Assembly (NCBI RefSeq): GCF_019175385.1
Contig: NC_083337.1
Location: 43,748,938 to 43,812,937, forward strand
DNA from: Lycium barbarum
Lineage: Eukaryota; Streptophyta; Magnoliopsida; Solanales; Solanaceae
Direction of reading: 5' to 3'
DNA: 64,000 nucleotides
Positions 54,547-64,000 of this stretch are shown in pieces. The translations under genes and the position numbers were made by a program. How positions within the stretch are numbered: the first letter of the stretch is position 1; each line of letters opens with the position of its first letter. Under the pieces are notes generated by a model that was not told where the DNA came from, made no database searches, and saw only the letters and a list, made by a program, of their open reading frames with translations.

Positions 54547-57474
54547 TGTTATGTCCCGTGTTTTCGTATAATTGGAAATCGAGAAATAATTAAGACTTGT
54601 ATGTTATAAGGAAATATTTTGATTCTAGTAGATATGACTATGTTGGTTATGAATTCTTTGGTGTTAAGATACCGGGAAAGGCCGAGGGTAAACTTGGAAT
54701 TTCGAAAATTAGTTTCGGGAGTTACAAAACGGGATTTCTAATGAATTGGGCCAAAAAAAACTTGAACAAAAATTTAGGCCCAAAGTCTATGGGATGGCCG
54801 GCCATATGGCTTGGTCCAAGCCCATTTTAAGTGGTCATGTGATTATCACATGACCCTTAATTGAGATATATATCCATTTGCCTTAGAACTTTCAAGAGGA
54901 TTGAATCAAAACACACAAAAAAATAAGAAAGCACCTCAACAACACCTCTCGGCCGAACTAGAGAAAGAAAAATTTTCTAGCCCTTGTGTTTGATCCAAAA
55001 ATCTTGGTTTTCCCATATTTGTAGGGTACTCAAGACGCTCTTCAACGGGGTACAATTAGTTTGGTGAAAGGAGCGCGTTTGCGACAAGTCGGAAATTCAA
55101 GAAAAGGTATGAATTTTGTTACTTTAATGTTGTGGAATTGGTATGAATGTGTTAATGACTGAGAATAGACGAGAATCCCGTAATTTTGATGTGTGTATGA
55201 AACCGTGGGTGTGTATATATGATGTTGAGGCCGTGACTTATATGGTTTGGAAAGAAAGGCGAATCGAATTCTATTTAGTTCGTTAGTTGCGTCGTTGTGA
55301 CCTTTATAACGTAAATGAATGTTTAACGAATTGAGTTGGTGTTGAAAATGATTGCGGATTATTATGGGAAAGTATATAATTTCGGTATATTTGTGTATAT
55401 CATTGTATAATTATGATATTAAGGCTTTAAATGTGACTTATGGTTGTTGTTAATGAATTTGGAATGAAACAATGTAAGTTGGAATGTTCGTCGGAAATTT
55501 TGATGTTTCGGGCGAAATATGGAAAGTAAGGAACTTCTTGAAATTATGTATAGTGTTTGGAACCTAATTGGGATGTGCTTTAATAACCTTGAATGGGTGA
55601 ATGAATACAATAAGGTGAACATTAGTTTGGTATTGTGAAGTTTGAATGAAAGTTGTCAACTTATATAGTAAGGAAGAATATTGAAGTTAAAGTGCTTTAG
55701 TTGTGGTTTGTGTTGTTTGTGATGTTTGGGTTGTTGTTGTTGATGTATTTTGAGCCGAGCTAAGTCTCGGGGGTGTTAGATATATAGGGGAAATGCTGCC
55801 GAAATTTCGGTAGGCAAAAAATGAAGTTAATGGGATTTTTAAGCTTAAGAATCTCTAATAGGTAACTTTGACCATTTGCAGATTCTGGACGAATCGGGAT
55901 TTGAGTTTGGGGTGAGCATAAGACGTTTTTAAGGTATGTAAAGCTTCCCACTTCTTCTTTTGGCAAGTCTTAGTATGTTAGGTTGATATCGGAACCCCGG
56001 GAGCATTTCCACTCCTCGAAATCCGATCTATAGAATGGCTACTATTCATTCAATTCAATTGAAGCCTAATGTTCCTATTTTGGCTAGAAAGCAATCAAAC
56101 GTCCGAAACTTATGAAAATGCAATCGGATTACTTTGAAATCTTTATGTATGATCTTATAGACCCGAGATGTTCATAAATTATGTTCGCCACCTCGACTTG
56201 ACCCGAGGTGGGCCCGCTAACCCCGAGATGCCTTATTTGTCCTACTAGGATCTCTTTTTTTTTATAAGCTTCGATAAAGAATCTTCGAATTTGGAATTTA
56301 TCCTTTATGAAATAATGTTTTGAACACCATGAGATACTAAGTTATGTTTGAGCCATATGTACCACTTTGGAAATATTTTGTGAAATAGACTTTCGTACTA
56401 ATTAATTATTTGACTATTTTAGTTAATGAATTGACTTATGAAGTAATCAAGTTTTGAAAGGCTATTTTGATATACAAATTGCATTGTTTGCTCACGACTC
56501 CGCTCGTGCCTTATTATGACTTCATTCACCGGTTCCCGGGCCGGTTATGATTCGTGCGCTCTATGATGATTCGGCCGTATGCTGTGTAACGGTTCCCCGA
56601 GGCCTCGCCATAGGGCCGGGTTCCGTTTGGAGTTATGCTGTGATATGGCTGTGATGTGATACGCTCATACGTGTGTGTCGGGGATGTACGGAGATTTGAA
56701 CCTTCTGGTGTTATGCTGTGTGTGGCACAAGCGTCGGAGTGGTGACCACGTTCCTGAGCTTTGCATGATTTTGTTTGCATTATGTTTATATGATTTTGAT
56801 AAACATTTTGATATACTGTTCGGCATTTCTCTCTTTTGTATTCTGTTCGCTTTCAGTTGTGGCCTATATTTTTGTACTCCATGCTTTACATACTCAGTAC
56901 ATCTTTCGTACTGACCCCCTTTCTTCGGGGGGGGGGGGGGGGGGGGCTGCGTTTCATGCCCGCAGGTACAAACGCCGGTGATCCACCACTGTAGGCTCCA
57001 CTTCTGCTATTTCGGAGTACTCCCTTGATTCGGAGTCCACTTTTGGTATATATATCTTTCTCCATGTATATATATTTCTGTATATCTCACTATTTGGGTA
57101 CGGCGGGGCCCTGTCCCGTCATACGATTTTGTCGGTCAGTTTAGAGGTCTGTGGACATATTTGTGGGTTATGGTCTGTCTGTATGCTTATGTGTATATGT
57201 TGTTTGGGCGATTCCATACGCCGAGGCGGCCGGTCCGCATATGTTTGTGCATTGCTTTGATTAGCCCTGTGTGGCCTCTGTTGGTGTTTGCTGTGTGCAG
57301 GATTATTCTGGATAGTCCGAAAAACAAAGGAGACTCTGCCAAATTTTTTCTGGAAATTGTCTAAATTCGGAATATAGCCTGTCGGCTTCTGCTATGTGTT
57401 TGAATACGTTTGATAGATGGGTTTGGGTGCCCAGATCGGGCACTAGTCACGTCCTACGGGGTTGGGTCGTGACA
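54547..57474 (+). repeat. Element D left LTR
   Basis: A 2928-bp LTR with ends TGTTATGTCCC...GGGTCGTGACA, clearly related to the LTRs of B. It carries splice-like sites at 55107, 55881, 55934 and 56965, and a run of 20 G at 56927-56946 where B has five. Confidence 0.93.
56927..56946. repeat. (G)20 homopolymer in the LTR hairpin of D
   Basis: Twenty consecutive G follow CCCCCTTTCTTC. The equivalent place has five G in both LTRs of B and in the solo LTR. It may be real slippage or an assembly/sequencing artefact. Confidence 0.8.
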
Positions 57475-57478
57475 AAAG

Positions 57479-57490
57479 TGGTATCAGAGC
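57479..57490 (+). other. Element D primer-binding site
   Basis: TGGTATCAGAGC (tRNA-iMet complement) lies four bases after the left LTR. Confidence 0.9.
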
Positions 57491-57678
57491 AGTTTGTCCT
57501 CGGAATGTCTACAGGCCGTGTCTCGTAGAGTCTTGTTTATCGATGTGTTGTGCACCACATCTATAAACAGGAGGCTACAGGGCATTTAGGGTGTTACTTT
57601 TCTTTGGAATCTTAGATCGTGCGATAGAGCTGTGCTATTAGGACGATTCTGATCTGATTCGTTATTGTGTTTGCAGTG

Positions 57679-60600
57679 ATGCCTCCGAAGAAGGCAACGG
57701 CGGCCCAGAAGGGCAAGGCGAGGATGGGAGAGACCAGTCAGGCACAGCGAGCTACCCGGGCTCGTGTTTATGATTTGCCTGAGGTCGTGCCTCATTCTGA
57801 GGGGTCTGCTACACCACCATTGGTACAGCCTGGAGCAGGTCCTTCAGCAGCTCCAGAGGCCCGAGTACCCGTTCCCGAGACTCCAGCTCCTCAGCCAGGG
57901 GTGGAGGACAGGACCCTGAGGGAGGCTGTACAGTTGCTGACCACATTGGTAGTGGGGCAGGCTCGCAGACGCGGGCGGAGGGACGATGATGATGATGACA
58001 GGCGTGACAGCCTGCGGGTTCGAGAGTTCTTATTGTGTGGCCCTCCAGAGTTTTTCGGGTCTAAGCCCGATGAGGACCCCCATGACTTTATTCGGGGGAT
58101 GCGGCGCTCACTAGACTTGGTCAAGGCTTCAGAGACCGAGTCGGTCGATTTGGCCTCGCATAGACTTCGGGATGTTGCTGCTCACTGGTATGAGTCCTGG
58201 GAGCTATCTAGGGGCGAGGGTGCTCCTCCAGCTACTTGGGACGAGTTTGTGACTGCTTTCACCCGCCATTTTCTGCCCCCAGAGTTGCGACGGGCGCGGG
58301 CTGATCGATTTTTACATCTGCAGCAGAGGGGTCAGAGCGTTCGTGAGTATAATCTGGAGTTTGATTCCCTGGCCCGGTATGCACCTGCCGTAGTAGCAGA
58401 TATGTCTGATCGGATACACAGATATGTTATGGGATTGGATCGTTATTTGATCGACGGCTGTATGGCGGTGTCGTTGCAGACGGATATGGATATTGCCCGA
58501 CTACAGGCTTACGCGCTGGGTATGGAGGACCGTCACAGGTCTGATTATTCTAGCAGAGATCGGGACAGGAGGCCGCCCAAGAGGGCTAGGTCCGCGGGAT
58601 ATTCTGTAGATTCTCGAGGCGGACAGCCTCAGCAGCAGCAGACAGGCAGACAGCTTCCTCCGTCCGGCCGGAGTACTCAGTCTGGCGGCAGGAGGTTTGA
58701 TAGTGCAGGACCGTCTGGGGCCGGTCAGGGCTCCAGGGCGGCAGGTTCACAGGTGTCTAGAGGCCCCAGCCAAGCCAGACCACCCAGACCCCGTTGTGCT
58801 CATTGCGGGAAGTCTCATCCTGGGGAGTGCTATCGAGCTACTGGAGCTTGTTTTTCGTGCGGTGGTCAGGGCCATTTTATGCGAGATTGTCCGTTGGCTA
58901 GCGGTTCTGGTAGTGTGGCTCAGCCGACAGGGTCAGCCGCCGGTTCATCATCTGCTCCATCTGTTGCACGCCCTGCAGGGCGAAGTGCGCCGACACCGGC
59001 GGGACGCGGTCGATGCCGCGATGGTGTTTCAGGTCCTAGCGGTCCCTCGAACCGCATATACGCATTGGCCAGCTGCCAGGATCAGGAGGCTTCGCCGAAT
59101 GTCGTCACAGGTACATTACTGGTTTTCTCCAGATCTGTATATGCATTGATTGACCCTGGTTCTACTTTATCGTATATTTCCCCGCTTGTTGCTAGTAAAA
59201 TTGGGATAGTGTCTGAGCCTATAGAGCCATTTGAGGTCGCTACACCGGTCGGGGATTGTATTATAGCGAGGCAGGTATATAGGGATTGTTCTGTGACTAT
59301 ATGTGATCGCTGCACTAAAGCTGATTTGATAGAATTAGATATGCTGGAATTCGACGTCATTATGGGTATGGACTGGTTAGCTTCCTGTTATGCTAATGTT
59401 GACTGCCAGAAAAAGGTAGTCCGTTTTCAGTTTCCAGGGGAACCAGTTATAGAGTGGTTCGGGTCTACAGCATCGCCGAGGGGTAAGTTTATTTCGTACC
59501 TCAAGGCTAAGAAGATGATTGAGAAAGGCTATATCTATCACTTGGTTCGTGTGCATGACACTACAGCTGAGACACCTACTATTCAGTCTGTTCCGGTCGT
59601 TAATGAATTCCCAGATGTATTTCCTCATGAGCTTCCGGGTCTTCCGCCCGAGCGGGAGATAGATTTTACCATAGAGCTGTTGCTGGATACGCAGCCTATA
59701 TCTATTCCTCCGTACAGAATGGCACCGGCTGAATTGAAGGAATTGAAAGAGCGGCTGAAAGATTTGTTAGATAAGGGTTTTATCAGACCCAGTACATCAC
59801 CCTGGGGAGCGCCGGTATTATTTGTAAGAAAGAAAGACGGGTCATTGCGCATGTGTATCGATTACCGGCAAGTAAATAAGGTGACTATTAAGAATAAATA
59901 TCCCCTCCCCCGGATTGATGACTTGTTTGATCAGTTGCAGGGTTCTAAATATGTTTCAAAGGTGGATCTGCGCTCAGGTTATCATCAGGTGCGAGTGCGA
60001 GAATCTGATATCCCAAAGACTGCTTTCAGGACCCGGTACGGGCATTATGAATTCAGAGTTATGTCTTTTGGGTTGACTAACGCTCCAGCGGTATTTATGA
60101 ATCTCATGAATCGGGTATTTCGGCCTTTCTTGGATATGTTTGTTATTGTGTTCATTGACGATATTCTGATTTACTCGCGATCAGCCGAGGAGCATTCAGA
60201 TCATTTGAGGATGGTACTTGGTATTCTCCGTCAACAGAAATTATATGCTAAATTTTCCAAATGTGAATTCTGGTTAACTTCTGTGGCTTTCTTGGGGCAT
60301 ATTGTCGGAGCAGACGGTATTCGGGTCGATACGCAGAAAATTGAAGTTGTACAGAATTGGCCCAGGCCTACTACACCGACAGAGGTGCGCAGTTTTCTGG
60401 GGTTAGCCGGATATTATCGCAGGTTACCGGAAAATTGTTCTTCTATTGCGGCACCACTGACGAAGCTTACTCAGAAAGCAGCGAAATTTCAGTGGACAGA
60501 TGCCTGCGAGCGCAGTTTCCAGCTGTTGAAAGAAAAATTAATTACAGCCCCAGTGTTAGCTCTTCCAGAAGGATCAGATGGGTATATTGTCTTCTGTGAT

Positions 60601-62538
60601 GCCTCTGGTATTGAGATAGGCTGCGTGTTGATGCAGCACGGTCGAGTCATAGCCTATGCTTCCCGGCAGCTCAGACCGCACGAGAAGAATTATCCCACTC
60701 ATGATCTTGAGTTAGCCGCGGTGATTCATGCTTTGAAGATTTGGCGGCATTATTTATATGGGGTCCACGTTGATATTTATACGAACCATAAAAGTCTCCA
60801 GTATATTTTTAAGCAGAAAGAATTGAATTTGCGGCAGAGAAGATGGCTTGAATTATTGAAAGATTATGACGTTGATATTCTGTATCATCCTGGAAAAGCC
60901 AATGTGGTAGCGGATGCACTTAGCCGCAAGTCCATGGGCAGTTTAGCTGATGTACCATCTGATAAGAAAGACTTGGTTCGTGAAATTCATCAGTTGGCCA
61001 GCCTTGGAGTTCGTTTGGCGGATTCTGGAGATTCTGGGATTTCGGTTCGTGCAGTTACTGAATCATCTATTATAGCAGAGGTAAAGCAGCGTCAGTTCGA
61101 AGATCCTATTCTGATTCAGTACAGAGATGTGACCCTTAATAAAGCAAAGACTCCGTTTGAAATCTCGCCTGAAGGGGTATTATTATATGAAGGCAGATTC
61201 TGTGTACCAGATGTTGCAGGCCTACGGCGACAGATTATGGGCGAGGCGCATAATGCACGGTATTCTGTTCATCCTGGTTCCACTAAAATGTATCATGATC
61301 TCAGAAGTTTGTATTGGTGGGACGGTATGAAGAAAGATATTACAGAGTACGTTAGTCAGTGCCCGAATTGCCAGTAGGTTAAAATTGAACACCAGAAGCC
61401 CGGTGGGTTATTACAGGAGATGGAAATTCCAGCCTGGAAATGGGAGATGATTAATATGGATTTCGTCGTTGGGTTACCGCGTACTCCACGTAGGTATGAT
61501 TCTATTTGGGTTATTGTTGACCGATTGACGAAATCAGCCCATTTTCTTCCGGTTCGGACTACTTATTCGGCTGAGGACTATGCTAGATTGTATATCAGAG
61601 AGATAGTTAGACTTCACGGAGTCCCTGTGTCTATTATTACTGACCGAGGTGCCCAGTTCACGGCAAATTTCTAGAGGTCATTTCAGGAGGGATTAGGGAC
61701 TCATGTGAGCCTCAGTACAGCTTTTCATCCTCAGTCCGACGGGCAGGCCGAGCGCACTATTCAGACGCTGGAAGATATGCTGCGGGCCTGCGTTATTGAT
61801 TTTCGAGGCAGCTGGGATGATCATTTGCCGCTTATTGAGTTTGCCTATAATAACAGTTATCACTCCAGCATTCAGATGGCACCATACGAGGCCCTTTATG
61901 GCAGAAAATGCAGATCACTGATTGGTTGGTTCGACGTGGGCGAGACTAAGCTGATTGGGCCAGATGTGATCCAGGAAGCTATAGATAAGGTAAAGCTTAT
62001 TCGGGAGCGATTATTGGCTGCTCAGAGTCGACAGAAAGCTTATGCAGATAGACGACGTCGACCGTTAGAGTTCCAGATTGACGACTGGGTATTCCTGAAG
62101 GTGTCGCCCATGAAGGGTGTCATGAGATTCGGTAGAAAGGGTAAGTTGAGCCCCCGGTACATTGGGCCTTATCAGATCGTTCGAAAGATAGGCGAGGTCA
62201 CCTACGAGCTAGATTTACCATCCGACTTGGAGACCGTACACCCGGTGTTTCATGTGTCTATGTTGCGGAAATGTATTGGTGATCCTTCCAGGATATTTCC
62301 AGTGGATGACATTCAGGTGACGGAGCAGTTGTCTTATGACGAGCAGCCTGTATCTATTCTGGATCGACAGGTGAGGAGACTACGCACTAAAGAAGTGCCC
62401 TCCGTTAAAGTCCTGTGGCGCAACAACAATCGGGAGGAGATGACTTGGGAAGCGGAGGACGAGATGAAGAAGAAATACCCCCATTTGTTCCCGACGTCCA
62501 CAGGTAATCTAAACCTTTCAGTTTGTTATGTTGGTTGA
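57679..62538 (+). pseudogene. Element D gag-pol polyprotein with two stops
   Basis: One frame runs from [12 protein letters not shown] (57679; the frame is open a few codons upstream, but B and C also start at MPP). Order: capsid domain ([16 protein letters not shown]), zinc knuckle [14 protein letters not shown], protease ([13 protein letters not shown]), RT (FIDDILIYS near 60155), RNase H, integrase (CPNCQ, then TDRGAQFT, then DGQAERTIQ) and chromodomain ([10 protein letters not shown] to [11 protein letters not shown]). Stops lie at 61375-61377 (Gln position) and 61672-61674 (Trp position, TGG to TAG). In RNase H the catalytic Asp of YTDHKSL is Asn (YTNHKSL). Without these changes it would be one protein of about 1620 residues. 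Confidence 0.93.
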
Positions 62539-62612
62539 TAAAAAGAATTTCGTATGCCATTATTAACAAAGAACTCCCCCGTCATGATTATAAAACTTTA
62601 TAAAGTTAATTT

Positions 62613-62632
62613 AACATTCGGGGACGAATGTT
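62613..62632 (+). other. Stem-loop beside the PPT of element D
   Basis: AACATTCG and CGAATGTT form an 8-bp stem around GGGA, identical to that of element B. Confidence 0.85.
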
Positions 62633-62634
62633 CT

Positions 62635-62648
62635 TAAGGGGGGGAGAA
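62635..62648 (+). other. Element D polypurine tract
   Basis: AAGGGGGGGGAGAA-like purine run directly before the TGTTATG start of the right LTR. Confidence 0.85.
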
Positions 62649-64000
62649 TGTTATGTCCCGTGTTTTCGCATAATTGGAAATCGAGAAATAATTAAGACTT
62701 GTATGTTATAAGGAAATATTTTGATTCTAGTAGATATGACTATGTTGGTTATGAATTCTTTGGTGTTAAGATACCGGGAAAGGCCGAGGGTAAACTTGGA
62801 ATTTCGAAAATTAGTTTCGGGAGTTACAAAACGGGATTTCTAATGAATTGGGCCAAGAAAAACTTGAACAAAAATTTAGGCCCAAAGTCTATGGGATGGC
62901 CGGCCATATGGCTAGGTCCAAGCCCATTTTAAGTGGTCATGTGATTATCACATGACCCTTAATTGAGATATATATCTATTTGCCTTAGAACTTTCAAGAG
63001 GATTGAATCAAAACACAAAAAAAAATAAGAAAGCACCTCAACAACACCTCTCGGCCGAACTAGAGAAAGAAAAATTTTCTAGCCCTTGTGTTTGATCCAA
63101 AAATCTTGGTTTTCCCATATTTGTAGGGTACTCAAGACGCTCTTCAACGGGGTACAATTAGTTTGGTGAAAGGAGCGCGTTTGCGACAAGTCGGAAATTC
63201 AAGAAAAGGTATGAATTTTGTTACTTTAATGTTGTGGAATTGGTATGAATGTGTTAATGACTGAGAATAGACGAGAATCCCATAATTTTGATGTGTGTAT
63301 GAAACCGTGGGTGTGTATATATGATGTTGAGGCCGTGACTTATATGGTTTGGAAAGAAAGGCGAATCGAATTCTATTTAGTTCGTTAGTTGCGTCGTTGT
63401 GACCTTTATAACGTAAATGAATGTTTAACGAATTGAGTTGGTGTTGAAAATGATTGCGGATTATTATGGGAAAGTATATAATTTCGGTATATTTGTGTAT
63501 ATCATTGTATAATTATGATATTAAGGCTTTAAATGTGACTTATGGTTGTTGTTAATGAATTTGGAATGAAACAATGTAAGTTGGAATGTTCGTCGGAAAT
63601 TTTGATGTTTCGGGCGAAATATGGAAAGTAAGGAACTTCTTGAAATTATGTATAGTGTTTGGAACCTAATTGGGATGTGCTTGAATAACCTTGAATGGGT
63701 GAATGAATACAATAAGGTGAACATTAGTTTGGTATTGTGAAGTTTGAATGAAAGTTGTCAACTTATATAGTAAGGAAGAATATTGAAGTTAAAGTGCTTT
63801 AGTTGTGGTTTGTGTTGTTTGTGATGTTTGGGTTGTTGTTGTTGATGTATTTGAGCCGAGCTAAGTCTCGGGGGTGTTAGATATATAGGGGAAATGCTGC
63901 CGAAATTTCGGTAGGCAAAAAATGAAGTTAATGGGATTTTTAAGCTTAAGAATCTCTAATAGGTAACTTTGACCATTTGCAGATTCTGGACGAATCGGGA
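62649..64000 (+). repeat. Element D right LTR (first 1352 bp)
   Basis: It starts TGTTATGTCCCG and follows 54547 onward to the window end with about 7 differences plus single-base indels in A runs. Confidence 0.93.

Larger units (their letters stand above)
54547..64000 (+). mobile_element. Element D: Tekay/Del-like Ty3/gypsy, same family as B, right end outside window
   Basis: The left LTR (54547-57474), PBS, almost continuous gag-pol (57679-62538), PPT and first 1352 bp of the right LTR are present. It is inserted in the Tat gag; the left flanking 5 bp are GATCC, and the matching copy should lie past the window. The two LTRs differ at about 7 sites over the shared 1.35 kb (~0.5% by eye), making it the youngest copy. 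Only two stops are seen. Confidence 0.93.

Overview
The window is nuclear DNA from a dicot, most likely a Solanaceae species. The evidence is spliced plant-type genes, long AT-rich introns, plant-only retrotransposon lineages (Tekay/Del chromovirus, Tat with dual RNase H and an antisense ORF, Tork-like copia), and foldback repeats whose 'gtgcaaatatacccct' motif I associate with nightshade genomes. No bacterial, organellar, tRNA or rRNA genes were seen.

Region 1 (1-9.85 kb, minus strand) is the only host gene: an ABCC/MRP-type ABC transporter. Ten coding exons can be placed by GT-AG junctions that keep frame, about 1430 codons in all. The last ~50 codons lie beyond position 1. A 40-bp first coding exon sits 3.1 kb upstream of the large second exon.

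Region 2 (9.85-24.16 kb) is a repeat graveyard. A MITE-like inverted repeat is split by a 2.1-kb foldback element with a 9-bp target duplication, as in Mutator-like elements. Then come a TRIM-like miniature LTR element, a decayed Ty1-copia element on the minus strand split by a 4.1-kb gypsy solo LTR (TSD ATAGC), and a second foldback element forming a 1.2-kb near-perfect hairpin.

Region 3 (24.16-64 kb) is a nest of gypsy elements. The oldest is a minus-strand Tat element: putative LTR at 24.16-24.87 kb, an antisense spliced ORF at 46.4-49.2 kb, and pol/gag at 50.4-54.5 kb. Into it inserted element B (25,165-46,168; Tekay-like, TSD TTTTA) and element D (54,547 to beyond the window). Element C (29,466-39,424; TSD CTACT) inserted into the gag of B. 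By-eye LTR divergence is about 1.0% for B, 0.75% for C and 0.5% for the visible part of D, which agrees with the nesting. All polyproteins carry stops or frameshifts; D is the least damaged.

The most interesting signals are: the Tat antisense ORF with its own G-box/TATA promoter, cut by B 8 bp past the TATA box; splice-like sites conserved at matching places in four long LTRs; a cluster of TACGG(A/C)CCGTA palindromes in the LTRs of C; and a perfect stem-loop beside the polypurine tract of B, C and D.
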